Assembly (NCBI GenBank): GCA_016699675.1 | Contig: CP064985.1 | Location: 558,001 to 622,000, forward strand | Reading direction: 5' to 3' | From: Austwickia sp. | GTDB taxonomy: Bacteria; Actinomycetota; Actinomycetes; Actinomycetales; Dermatophilaceae | Length of the DNA stretch: 64,000 nt | Part shown: in pieces, positions 52,923 through 61,404 of the stretch | Layout: each line of letters opens with the position of its first letter | Numbering within the stretch: position 1 is the first letter of the stretch | Notes under the pieces: model-generated | What the model saw: only the letters and a program-made list of their open reading frames with translations | The model's database searches: none | What the model was told of the DNA's origin: nothing | Program-made: the position numbers and the translations under genes

Positions 52923-53954
52923 GTGACCAGCACCGAAGATGCCGACGACCGCTCCCGGCGTACCGCCTCCCCCGCCGATTCCCTCGCCGTCTCGCAGACC
53001 TTCGACCCGGCCGCCTGGGCCGAGGTGCCAGGGTTCGCGTTCACGGACATCACGTACCACCGCTGCGTCCTGCCCGGGCCCGTGCCCGCCCGGACGCTGG
53101 GGGCGGTGCGGATCGCATTCGACCGCCCCGAGGTGCTGAACGCGTTCCGGCCGCACACGGTCGACGAGCTCTACCGGGCGCTGGATCACGCCCGGATGTC
53201 CCCCGACGTCGGGGTGGTCCTGCTGACCGGGAACGGGCCGGGGCCGGAGGGCACCGGCAGCGCGGGCAAGTGGGCCTTCTGCACCGGCGGCGACCAGCGG
53301 ATCCGGGGGCGGTCGGGCTACCAGTACGCCTCGGAGGACGCCACCGCCGCCGGCGACGAGGGTGCCAGCTCGGTGGACGAGGCCCGCGTCAAGGCCGAGG
53401 GTGGGCGGCTGCACATCCTGGAGGTGCAGCGCCTCATCCGCACCATGCCCAAGGTGGTGATCGCGCTGGTCAACGGCTGGGCCGCGGGGGGTGGCCACTC
53501 CCTGCACGTGGTGTGCGACCTGACGATGGCGAGCGCCGAACACGCGCGGTTCAAGCAGACCGACGCGGACGTGGGCAGCTTCGATGCCGGTTACGGCAGC
53601 GCCTATCTGGCGCGGATGGTCGGCCAGAAGTTCGCCCGCGAGATCTTCTTCCTCGGCCGCACCTATGGGGCGGACGACATGCACCGGATGGGCGCGGTGA
53701 ACCTGGTCGTGCCCCACGCCGAGCTGGAGGCGCAGGCCATCGAGGTCGCCCGCGAGATCATGGGCAAGTCCCCGCAGGCGCAGCGGATGCTGAAGTTCGC
53801 GTTCAACCTGGTGGACGACGGGCTGGTCGGGCAGCAGGTATTCGCGGGCGAGGCGACGCGGCTGGCGTACATGACCGACGAGGCCGTCGAGGGCCGCGAC
53901 CAGTTCCTGGAGAAGCGGAACCCCGACTGGAGCCCGTTCCCCTGGTACTTCTAA
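52923..53954 (+). CDS. menB: 1,4-Dihydroxy-2-naphthoyl-CoA synthase
   Basis: MenB closes the second ring of menaquinone from o-succinylbenzoyl-CoA. The 343-residue crotonase-fold protein has AFCTGGDQRIRG, NGWAAGGGHSLHVVCDL (oxyanion hole) and TDADVGSFDAGYGSAYLARMVG, which includes the Asp and Gly residues specific to MenB, and ends RNPDWSPFPWYF. The GTG start adds a disordered N-terminus of about 35 residues. The last bases overlap the end of convergent yqeY by 4. Confidence 0.95.
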   Translation: MTSTEDADDRSRRTASPADSLAVSQTFDPAAWAEVPGFAFTDITYHRCVLPGPVPARTLGAVRIAFDRPEVLNAFRPHTVDELYRALDHARMSPDVGVVLLTGNGPGPEGTGSAGKWAFCTGGDQRIRGRSGYQYASEDATAAGDEGASSVDEARVKAEGGRLHILEVQRLIRTMPKVVIALVNGWAAGGGHSLHVVCDLTMASAEHARFKQTDADVGSFDAGYGSAYLARMVGQKFAREIFFLGRTYGADDMHRMGAVNLVVPHAELEAQAIEVAREIMGKSPQAQRMLKFAFNLVDDGLVGQQVFAGEATRLAYMTDEAVEGRDQFLEKRNPDWSPFPWYF

Positions 53955-54301
53955 ACCTCCTCGAGGAGGTGCTCCAAGACCGCGGCCTCGGCGCGCAGCT
54001 CAGCCGCGCGGTCGGCGACGGAGGCGGGTAGCTCGGCCGCGGCGGAGCGACGTTCGGCCACCTCCGCAGCCACGACGGCCCGCAGGTCGGGTTCGGTGAG
54101 CACCCGACGTGCGGCCTCCGCGGCCCCGATTCCCACGGCGGAGGTCTCGATGGCCCCGGCCCGCGGCGCCGCCACCCCCTCCGACTCGGCGTTGTCGATC
54201 GCCCCGAGCGCACTGCGGCACGCCCCCATGGCGACGCGGTCGCGTCGCTTCATCGCGGCGGTCAACTCGGCGCGCAGCGCCTGCCGGATCTCAGTGCTCA
54301 C
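53951..54301 (-). CDS. GatB/YqeY-domain protein
   Basis: The 116-residue protein resembles the YqeY family: VSTEIRQALRAELTAAMKRRDRVAMGACRSALGAIDNAE followed by a helical C-terminal part with AAEVAERRSAAAELP. YqeY proteins are usually about 150 residues and share the tRNA-binding tail domain of GatB. Their role is unclear. The GTG start overlaps the stop of the upstream hydrolase reading frame (GTGA), so it belongs to the SDR-hydrolase-yqeY transcription unit. Confidence 0.78.
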   Translation of the reverse strand: MSTEIRQALRAELTAAMKRRDRVAMGACRSALGAIDNAESEGVAAPRAGAIETSAVGIGAAEAARRVLTEPDLRAVVAAEVAERRSAAAELPASVADRAAELRAEAAVLEHLLEEV

Positions 54302-55465
54302 GAGCGCCAGTGCACCACGCCCGGGGGCCGGGGAGGTACCCGGTTTCCGGGACGCGATGGCGGCCGTTCCGCCAGAAAGGAGGCAATGGCGTCTGCGGCT
54401 CGGGCGTTGTGATCGTCCAGACCGTTCCACAGGTGATGGTCGACGCCGGGGAGGATCACCCGGCGCATCCGCGGGTCCGCCCCCAGAATCGCCGAGTTCC
54501 ACCCGGGCATCTGCGCCGAACACTCCCCGGTGAGCAGCATCGCCCGAGTCTGGCTGCGCCCCAGCTCTGCGCCGATCGAGGGCGACTGCCTGATGCTCGC
54601 CATGACCTGTAACGACGCGGCCGGATTGAAGGAGAAGTTTGGCGGGCGAGTCCTCGATCGGGATGCGCCAGGCGTCGGCTGCGCAGTAGGAGTTCGCCGT
54701 GTCCGAGCCAAGATCCGCAGGAGTGAACGCGTTGAGGGCTTCCGCCTGGCCGACCAGCCCGTCTCCGGCCGCCACGAAGCCCAGGCGCATGAGGCCGAAG
54801 GCGACGGCGTACCGCGGTGTCGTCGTTGATCGCGGTCCCGTCGGCGCAGGCGCGAGCGTGGCGGCGGTTGGAACCGATGGCGGGCCATCGAGCGCCGCCG
54901 TCGGCCCGTCCATGGGACCGGGCTCGGCGATGACCGCGGCGTGAATGCGTCGGGTTCTGTGAGGCGTGGCGAGGGCCCGCGTGAGCAGCGTTCCGCCCGC
55001 CGAGAACCCAACGACGTCGACCTGCTCGGCACCCAGGACGTCGAGCACAGCGTCGAAGTCGCGCCCCTGCCGGTCGATGGAGTAGTCGCCGAGGGGAAGC
55101 AGGCCACTGCGGCCTGCCCCGGCCTGCTCGTACAGGTAAACGTCATAACCGCGCTCGGCAAGCTCGGCGAAGAACCGGTGGTCGAGCAGCGCGATGCCTC
55201 GGACCGGTCCGCCGTGGAGGTACACGACGGGCAGCGGATAACGCAGGAGACCTAGGGCCGGGTAGTGGTACAGGGTGACATTGCTGCCGGTGGGCAGCGC
55301 CACGCGAGCCGCGCTGAGCTGGGGCAGGTCGGGCGGGAAGAGCCGCTCGGTCGACACCGACGGAACGCACACCGCGCCCGTCGCGACCGCGGCGACGAGG
55401 AGCCCACCCCAACCGCTGGCGGCGCGGCGGGGGTCGCCGGGCCGGCGTCCGAACCAGTACGTCAT
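54298..55465 (-). pseudogene. Frameshifted membrane-anchored alpha/beta hydrolase
   Basis: From ATG at 55465 one frame codes for a membrane helix and an alpha/beta hydrolase: PVVYLHGGPVRG (oxyanion loop), VYLYEQAGAGRSG and VDVVGFSAGGTLLT (nucleophile Ser). Protein-like coding then jumps to another frame near 54630-54640 and runs FNPAASLQVMASIRQSP through VILPGVDHHLWNGL (the catalytic His) to a stop at 54298. One extra base in GGAG on the plus strand would account for it. Without correction the first frame runs on and fuses with YqeY. Hydrophobic coding upstream of the ATG back to the SDR stop hints that the N-terminus is also cut. Confidence 0.75.
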
Positions 55466-55516
55466 GATCGCGCCGATTGCCAGCGTCCCTGCCCACGCTA
55501 ACCCCCTCGGGTTGAC

Positions 55517-56272
55517 TCAGCGGTAGATCGGGCCGCGGTGCAGCTTGTACGGCGCCGCCTGGGCCACCGGCTTCACCGTCATCTTGTCGATGTTCACGTG
55601 GTGCGGCAGCTCGGCCACCCAGGCGACGCACTCGGCGACGTCGTCCTGGGTCAGGGGCCGGTCGACGCCCTCGTACACCTTCTTCGCCTTGTCCGCGTCC
55701 CCGTCGAAGCGCACCAGCGAGAACTCGTCCGACTCGACCATCCCCGGGGCGATGTCGCAGACCCGGACGGGCTTGCCGTTGAGCTCCAGCCGCAGCGCGT
55801 CGTTGATCGCCACCTCGGCGAACTTGGCCGCGTTGTAGCCGCCCCCACCCTCGTACGCGATCTGCCCGGCGATGCTCGTGATCGTGATGATCGTCCCCTG
55901 GCCGGAGGCGATCAGCGCGGGCAGCAGCGCCTTGGTGACCGCGACCGTGCCGAGCACGTTGGTCTCGAACATCGCCCGGTACCGGTCCAGGTCCGCGGCG
56001 TCGATCCGGTCCGTGCCGAGCGCGCCGCCGGCGTTGTTGACCAGCAGCGTCACGCTCTTCCCGGCTGACTCGGCCAGCTTCGCCACGTCCGCGGGGTCCG
56101 TGACGTCGCACGCCACGGCCCGGCACCCCGTCTCCCGGGCCAGCTCCTCCAGGCGGTCCAGCCGCCTCGCGGCCGCCACCACCTCGAACCCGTCGCGGGC
56201 CAGCCGCCGGGCCGTCGCCTTGCCGATGCCGCTGCTCGCGCCCGTCACCACTGCCACTCCACGGTTCGTCAT
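55517..56272 (-). CDS. Short-chain dehydrogenase/reductase
   Basis: The 251-residue protein has the classical SDR set: VTGASSGIGKATARRLA (cofactor loop, with AARRLDRL after beta-2, which favours NADPH), LLVNNAGGAL, the catalytic Ser in ITSIAGQ and Tyr-x-x-x-Lys in YNAAK. It resembles the YdfG-like serine/3-hydroxy acid dehydrogenase group. The substrate is not certain. The start MTNRGVAVVTG is chosen. An ATG three codons upstream is possible. Confidence 0.88.
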   Translation of the reverse strand: MTNRGVAVVTGASSGIGKATARRLARDGFEVVAAARRLDRLEELARETGCRAVACDVTDPADVAKLAESAGKSVTLLVNNAGGALGTDRIDAADLDRYRAMFETNVLGTVAVTKALLPALIASGQGTIITITSIAGQIAYEGGGGYNAAKFAEVAINDALRLELNGKPVRVCDIAPGMVESDEFSLVRFDGDADKAKKVYEGVDRPLTQDDVAECVAWVAELPHHVNIDKMTVKPVAQAAPYKLHRGPIYR

Positions 56273-56359
56273 GGCGGTCATTCTGCGCCACCGTGCTCGC
56301 GGCGAGACACCTGCGGTCCCGCGCGCTTGATCCTCCGCGGGACCTCTTACAGTGAGGCC

Positions 56360-57565
56360 GTGCCGCGCCTGGTCCCGCTTCCCGTGCCCGCGGGTCCGTC
56401 GTGCCTGCGCATCGTGCCCGCGCTGCGGGCGGCGCTGGCCGGGTCGGGCCCCGCGGTCGCGCCGTACGCCGCGGAGGGCGCCCCGCTGGTCCTCCCCCCG
56501 TACGTCGAGTCGGACCTGCCCGACGACCTCGCCGTGGTGGTCGGGACGTCGGGGTCGACCGGGCCGCCCAAGCTGGCGCTGCTCGGCGCCGCCGCGCTCG
56601 CCGCCAGCGCGGACGCCACTGCGGCTCGACTGGGCGGGCGAGGCGATTGGCTGCTCGCCCTGCCCGCGCACCACATCGCCGGGCTGCAGGTCCTGCTGCG
56701 CGCGGCCGCGTGGGACACCCGCGTCCGCGTCCTACCGGCCGGCCCGTTCCGCGCCGAGGCGTTCACCGCGGCGGCCGCGGCCCTGCACGACGAGACGCCG
56801 GCTGCAGGCTCCAGCGCGCCCGGCTATGTCTCGCTCGTCCCCACCCAGCTGGGTCGCCTCCTCGACGACGCCCCGGCAACGGCCGAGCTGAGCCGCTTCG
56901 CCGCCGTGCTCGTCGGCGGGGCCGCCTGCCCGCCCGAGCTGCTGACCAGGGCCGCCGCGGCGGGCGTCCGGGTCGTCACCACCTATGGGTCCAGCGAGAC
57001 CTGCGGCGGGTGCGTGTACGACGGCGTGCCGCTCGACTGCGCCGACGTCGTCGTGGAGCGCCCCGATGAGACCGGCATCGGGCGCCTGCTGCTGGGCGGG
57101 CCGATGCTGGCGGCGGGGTACCTCGGCGACCCCGCCCGCAGCGCCGCGGCCTTCCCCACGTACGACGGCCGCCGCGTCTTCCGCACCGACGACCTCGGCC
57201 GGATCAGCACCCAGGTCACGGTGCTCGGTCGCGCCGACGACGTCATCGTCACGGGCGCGCTGAAGGTCCTGCCCGGCCAGGTCGAGGACGCGATCCGCGC
57301 CGCCCTCCCCGGCTGGGACGTCACGGTCGTCGGCGTCCCCGACCCCGATTGGGGCCACGTCGTCGCGGCCGCCTTAGCCCCCGCCGACCCAGAACATCAG
57401 CCGCGCACCCCGCCGACCCTGGAGCAGCTGCGCGACGCCGTACGGCCCGCGCTCCCGGCGTACGCGCTCCCCCGCGCGCTCCTCGTTCTGCCCGCATTGC
57501 CGCTGCTCGGGATCGGGAAACCCGACCGCGCGGCGGTGCGAGCGGCATTCGCGGCGCGGGCTTGA
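56360..57565 (+). CDS. menE: o-Succinylbenzoate-CoA ligase
   Basis: MenE makes o-succinylbenzoyl-CoA, the substrate of MenB. The 401-residue ANL-superfamily enzyme has the P-loop VVVGTSGSTGPPK, the aryl pocket LPAHHIAGLQVLLRA, TTYGSSETCGG (motif A5), YDGRRVFRTDDLGR, and the catalytic C-terminal Lys in LLGIGKPDR. It is short for the superfamily, as MenE proteins of actinobacteria are. The GTG start (MPRLVPLPVP) is 87 bases from the divergent SDR gene. Confidence 0.9.
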   Translation: MPRLVPLPVPAGPSCLRIVPALRAALAGSGPAVAPYAAEGAPLVLPPYVESDLPDDLAVVVGTSGSTGPPKLALLGAAALAASADATAARLGGRGDWLLALPAHHIAGLQVLLRAAAWDTRVRVLPAGPFRAEAFTAAAAALHDETPAAGSSAPGYVSLVPTQLGRLLDDAPATAELSRFAAVLVGGAACPPELLTRAAAAGVRVVTTYGSSETCGGCVYDGVPLDCADVVVERPDETGIGRLLLGGPMLAAGYLGDPARSAAAFPTYDGRRVFRTDDLGRISTQVTVLGRADDVIVTGALKVLPGQVEDAIRAALPGWDVTVVGVPDPDWGHVVAAALAPADPEHQPRTPPTLEQLRDAVRPALPAYALPRALLVLPALPLLGIGKPDRAAVRAAFAARA

Positions 57566-57610
57566 CAGAATGGGCCGCACCCCCACCGGATCGAGCGAAG
57601 AGGAACACCC

Positions 57611-57952
57611 GTGCTGCGGGTCCTGCTGACCCTTGCCCTGCTGGGCTTCACCGTGTACGCCGTCGTCGACTGCATCCAGACCGAGGACGAGCGCGTCCGG
57701 AATCTGCCCAAGCTCGCCTGGGTGGCGCTGGTCCTGCTCTTCACCCCGGCCGGCGGCATCGCCTGGTTCATCGCCGGGCGCCCGACGGACGCCGGGGGCT
57801 TCCCCCGGATCGGCCCCGGCGTCGGCCCGTTCGGCGGTGGTCCCCAGGACCGCCCTCGCGGGCCGGGAGGCTGGGGCGGCCGCGGCGGCGGATCCGGGCC
57901 GACCGGGCCGCGCGGACCGGATGACGACCCCGATTTCCTGAAGAAGCTCTGA
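57611..57952 (+). CDS. PLDc_N-domain small membrane protein
   Basis: The 113-residue protein has a signal-anchor helix and a second helix with the PLDc_N pattern (LALLGFTVYAVVDCIQTEDERVRNLPKLAWVALVLLFTPAGGIAWFIAGRP), then a Gly/Pro/Arg-rich tail. The domain is the membrane anchor of cardiolipin synthases but also occurs alone. Its function is then unknown. It starts at GTG after AGGAA and its stop overlaps the menA ATG by one base (TGATG). Confidence 0.85.
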   Translation: MLRVLLTLALLGFTVYAVVDCIQTEDERVRNLPKLAWVALVLLFTPAGGIAWFIAGRPTDAGGFPRIGPGVGPFGGGPQDRPRGPGGWGGRGGGSGPTGPRGPDDDPDFLKKL

Positions 57953-58842
57953 TGGCCACCCTCGCGCAATGGGTCGAGGGGGCGCGCCCGCGCACGCTCC
58001 CCGCCGCCGTCGCCCCGGTGGTGATCGGGACCGGGGCCGCCTACGCCGCCGGCCAGGCCTCCGCCGCCGGCGCCCTCCTCGCGCTCCTCGTCGCCGTGTC
58101 GCTGCAGGTGGGGGCCAACTATGCCAACGACTACTCGGACGGGGTCCGCGGCACGGACACCCGCCGGGTGGGTCCGGTGCGGCTGGTCGGCCAGGGCCTG
58201 GCGAAGCCCGCGGACGTCAAGGCGGCGGCGTACTGCTGCTTCGCGTTCGCCGGCATGTGCGGGCTCGGGCTGTGCGCCCTGGCGAACACGTTCTGGATCC
58301 TCATCATCGGCGCGGCGGCGATCGCAGCGGCGTGGTTCTACACGGGGGGCAAGAAGCCGTACGGCTATCACGGCCTCGGCGAGCTGTTCGTGTTCGTCTT
58401 CTTCGGGCTGGTCGCGGTGCTGGGCACGCAGTTCACCCAGGCGCTACGGCTGACCGGCGGGGCGTGGTTCGCGGCGATCGCGGTGGGCCTGCTGAGCTGC
58501 GCGATCCTCATGATCAACAACATCCGGGACATCCCCGGCGACTGGGCCAGCGGGAAGAAGACGTTCGCCGTCTGGCTGGGCGACAAGGCGGCGCGCGCGA
58601 CGTACCAGCTCTATCTCGCCGGGGCCGTCCTCGCGACGGTGCTCGCCGCCCTGTACCACCGCGGCGCGCTCGCCGGGCTGCTCGCGTTCGCGCTGGCCGT
58701 GGCCCCGGTGCGGACGACGCGCAGCGGGGCGAAGGGCAAGGAGCTGATTCCGGTGCTGGCGGAGACTGGCCGGCTGACGCTGGCGTACGGGCTGCTCACC
58801 GGCCTCGGCATGGCGATCCTGTCCCAGCCGCTGCTGGGCTGA
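57952..58842 (+). CDS. menA: 1,4-Dihydroxy-2-naphthoate polyprenyltransferase
   Basis: MenA attaches the isoprenoid tail in the membrane to form demethylmenaquinone. The 296-residue protein has nine or so helices and the two Asp-rich motifs that bind prenyl diphosphate-Mg, NYANDYSDGVRGTD and NNIRDIPGDWASGKKT. WVEGARPRTLPAAVAPV at the start is typical. It is coupled to the PLDc_N gene. menD, menF and the methyltransferase menG are not in the window. Confidence 0.95.
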   Translation: MATLAQWVEGARPRTLPAAVAPVVIGTGAAYAAGQASAAGALLALLVAVSLQVGANYANDYSDGVRGTDTRRVGPVRLVGQGLAKPADVKAAAYCCFAFAGMCGLGLCALANTFWILIIGAAAIAAAWFYTGGKKPYGYHGLGELFVFVFFGLVAVLGTQFTQALRLTGGAWFAAIAVGLLSCAILMINNIRDIPGDWASGKKTFAVWLGDKAARATYQLYLAGAVLATVLAALYHRGALAGLLAFALAVAPVRTTRSGAKGKELIPVLAETGRLTLAYGLLTGLGMAILSQPLLG

Positions 58843-58935
58843 GGACACCACGCGGGAAACTCTGCCCAAAGTCTCCCCTATGCTCGCCGGACCGCGGGAG
58901 AATCGGCGGCGTACCTCGTCCTCCCAAGGAGTGCC

Positions 58936-60057
58936 ATGCCCCGCGTCCTGATCGCCTGCGACAAATTCAAGGGTTCCCTCACCGGGTCCGAGGTGCTGGC
59001 GGCGATCACCGCCGGGATGCGTTCGGCCGTGCCGGATCTCGAGGTCTCGAGCACGCTCATCGCCGACGGCGGCGACGGCACGCTCGACGCGGCCGAGTCG
59101 TGTGGGTTCACGCGGGTCCCCGTGACCGCGGCGGGTCCGTTCGGGGAGCCGGGGCAGACGTCGTACGCCGTACGCGGTGCGCAGGCTGTCATCGAGATGG
59201 CCGACGCCTGCGGCATCGTCCGGGCGGGCGACCGACGTGACGCGCTCGGCGCGACCAGCCGCGGGGTCGGCGACGTCATGCGGGCGGCGCTGGACGCGGG
59301 GGTACGCGATCTGGTGCTGGGCATCGGCGGCAGCGCCTCGACGGACGGCGGCGCCGGGATGCTGCAGGCGCTGGGGGCCCGGCTCCTCGACGCGTCCGGG
59401 GCCGAGCTGCCGCCCGGGGGCGCGGCCCTGGCCCGGCTGGCCACCCTGGATCTGAGCACGCTGCACCCGGCGCTCGCCGACAGCACGATCACGCTGGCCA
59501 GCGACGTCAACAACCCGCTGCTGGGCGAGCGCGGCTGCGTGGCGATCTTCGCGCCGCAGAAGGGCGCCGACGAGGCGATGCGGGCGGAACTGGAGGCTGC
59601 GCTGACACACTACGCGGCGCAGGTCACCGCGGCGATGGGTCGCGACGACACCGAGCTGCCGGGGGCGGGAGCGGCGGGCGGGGTGGGGTACGCGGCGCTG
59701 GCCGTGCTCGGCGCCCGGATGCGGCCCGGCATCGACGTGGTGCTGGAGCTGGGCGAGTTCACCTCGCTGCTGCCGGGATCCGACCTCGTGGTGACCGGGG
59801 AGGGGGCGCTGGATCTGCAGACGTTGCTCGGGAAGGCCCCGGCGGGGGTGGCGCGGGCGGCGGGCGAGGCCGGCGTACCCGTCATCGCCCTGTGCGGGCG
59901 GGCGTTGCTGAGCGACGAGGAGGTCGCGCAGACCGGGCTCGACGCGATCTACCAGCTCGTGGACCTCGAACCCGACCCGGCGGTGTGCATACGCGACGCC
60001 GACCGGCTGCTGCGCGAACTGGCAGCCCAGGCGGCGCGGGACCGCTTCGGCGGCTGA
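58936..60057 (+). CDS. glxK: Glycerate kinase
   Basis: The 373-residue protein belongs to the GK-I glycerate kinase family (GlxK/GarK): ACDKFKGSLTGSEVLAAI, IADGGDGTLDAAES, LGIGGSASTDGGAGMLQALG and TGEGALDLQTLLGKAPAGVA. It phosphorylates D-glycerate, usually at the 2-position, during glyoxylate or sugar-acid use. A strong AAGGAG precedes the ATG. It converges on an alpha/beta hydrolase, with a palindrome-rich spacer of about 180 bases in between. Confidence 0.93.
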   Translation: MPRVLIACDKFKGSLTGSEVLAAITAGMRSAVPDLEVSSTLIADGGDGTLDAAESCGFTRVPVTAAGPFGEPGQTSYAVRGAQAVIEMADACGIVRAGDRRDALGATSRGVGDVMRAALDAGVRDLVLGIGGSASTDGGAGMLQALGARLLDASGAELPPGGAALARLATLDLSTLHPALADSTITLASDVNNPLLGERGCVAIFAPQKGADEAMRAELEAALTHYAAQVTAAMGRDDTELPGAGAAGGVGYAALAVLGARMRPGIDVVLELGEFTSLLPGSDLVVTGEGALDLQTLLGKAPAGVARAAGEAGVPVIALCGRALLSDEEVAQTGLDAIYQLVDLEPDPAVCIRDADRLLRELAAQAARDRFGG

Positions 60058-60113
60058 CGATGACTACACCCCGCGGCTGACGCGTACCACGCACCCCGAT
60101 CTGCGGCCGTTTT

Positions 60114-60131
60114 CCGTCACCATGGTGACGG
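60114..60131. repeat. Perfect 18-bp palindrome with core TCACCATGGTGA
   Basis: CCGTCACCATGGTGACGG is fully self-complementary. It lies between the convergent glxK and hydrolase genes and shares its 12-base core with the larger palindrome 33 bases away. Confidence 0.85.
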
Positions 60132-60137
60132 GGATAC

Positions 60138-60173
60138 AGACATAACCCATCACCATGGTGACAGGTTATGTCT
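60138..60173. repeat. 36-bp interrupted palindrome with the same core
   Basis: Outer arms AGACATAACC and GGTTATGTCT (60138-60147, 60164-60173) flank the inner palindrome TCACCATGGTGA (60150-60161). It could fold as a terminator for both converging genes or bind a dimeric protein together with its neighbour. Confidence 0.8.
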
Positions 60174-60210
60174 ATAGCGCACGTTTCCAGGCAACAACAT
60201 TTCTGTCCCG

Positions 60211-60252
60211 GTGCGGTCAGGCGTGGGCCAGGTGCGGTCAGGCCTGGGCCAG
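60211..60252. repeat. 21-bp tandem duplication at the 3' end of the hydrolase gene
   Basis: gtgcggtcaggcgtgggccag (60211-60231) is followed by a copy with one base changed (60232-60252). The second copy contains the hydrolase stop codon and its HLAQA end. The first repeats the same words after the stop (HLAHA plus TGA). Confidence 0.85.
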
Positions 60253-61359
60253 GTGTTCCAGCAGCGCCGCGACGACCTCGTCTTGCGCCTCCAGGTGCGG
60301 GCCGTGGCCCACGCCGGGCAGGGCCAGCTCGCGGTAGCGGCCACCGGCGGCGGCGTACCGCTCCAGCACCGCCCGCGTCTGAGCCAGCATCGGCTGGGGC
60401 GGCAGGACATCCGCGCCCGGCCAGCCCGGGAACAACCCCAGCTGCCCGAGCAGCGCCAGGTCCAGGCCGGAGGGCTCGTTGACGATCCGGTCCACCTCGC
60501 CGCGGATCCACAGCACCGGCGGCCGGGGCGCGTCGGGGGCCCGGCTGGGCAGGTCGGCGAGGTCGTCCCAGCGGCAGTACAGCGGGGACATCGAGTTCAG
60601 CACGCCCCGCGTCCCGGGAGCGAAGCCCGGCCAGTTCGGCGAGGTCGTCGCGTCGCCGGGGTAGAAATCGGGCCCGGTACGCGTCGTACAGACCGAGGCG
60701 ACCCACAGATCCTCGTCCGGCCACGGCTCCTCGCGCGGCGCCACGTAGAACCCCCGCACGGTCGCGCGCGGCGAGGCGAGCTCCGGCTCCGCCTTCGTGC
60801 CCGTCCCCTCGCCGTCGCCGGCCGCGATCAGCTCCACGAGCCGCGGGTTGCCGCCCCCGCCGCCGGTGCCCGCCCCGTCCTCGAACGCCAGCCGTCCAGC
60901 CGCGTCGACCGTGCAGCCGAACCCGTACGGCGAGATCGGCGCCTGCAGCGTCAGCGTCCGCACCCGCTGCGGCGCGTCCGCGGCCAGCCGCGCCACCACC
61001 CCGCCGCCCATCGACCAGCCGACGAAGTCGGCCCGATCCAGGCGGAGCGCGTCCAGCAGGGCCACCAGGTCCTCGGCGTGGTCCCGCAGGCCGCGGGTCG
61101 CGTCGATCGGGCGCGGCTCGGTCTCGCCGAAGCCGCGCAGGTCGACGGCCAGAGGCCGTACGTCGTCCGGCAGCGCCAGCATCAGCCGCTGCCAGAACAG
61201 CGAACTCGACGCGTTGCCGTGCACGAGCAGGAGTGGACGTGCGCCGGGGTCCGGTTCGTCGGCCCTGGTCAGCACGCGCAGGCGCAGCCGGTCGGTGGCG
61301 ACGTCGGCCGCCTGGATGCCGGGCAGGAGGTGCTGAGCTGCGACGGGGTGCAGGCTCAT
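60238..61359 (-). CDS. Alpha/beta-fold hydrolase
   Basis: The 373-residue protein has LLLVHGNASSSLFWQRLML (oxyanion loop), DLRGFGETEPRPIDATRGLRDHAEDL, the nucleophile elbow FVGWSMGGGVVARL and the catalytic His in LPGVGHGPHLEAQDEV, with the acid in IRGEVDRIV. A long cap insert of about 120 residues lies between the core strands. The substrate cannot be told. Its end carries a small tandem duplication. Confidence 0.88.
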   Translation of the reverse strand: MSLHPVAAQHLLPGIQAADVATDRLRLRVLTRADEPDPGARPLLLVHGNASSSLFWQRLMLALPDDVRPLAVDLRGFGETEPRPIDATRGLRDHAEDLVALLDALRLDRADFVGWSMGGGVVARLAADAPQRVRTLTLQAPISPYGFGCTVDAAGRLAFEDGAGTGGGGGNPRLVELIAAGDGEGTGTKAEPELASPRATVRGFYVAPREEPWPDEDLWVASVCTTRTGPDFYPGDATTSPNWPGFAPGTRGVLNSMSPLYCRWDDLADLPSRAPDAPRPPVLWIRGEVDRIVNEPSGLDLALLGQLGLFPGWPGADVLPPQPMLAQTRAVLERYAAAGGRYRELALPGVGHGPHLEAQDEVVAALLEHLAQA

Positions 61360-61404
61360 GGCGGCAGCCTAGGGCGGTCACCCACCCGGAGGCCGGTTGG
61401 GCAC

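Noticed and set aside
50712..53717. pta read as a 1001-residue protein
   Set aside because: The extra N-terminus lies antisense to menB and lacks family similarity. The ATG at 52733 has a ribosome site and the normal Pta start.
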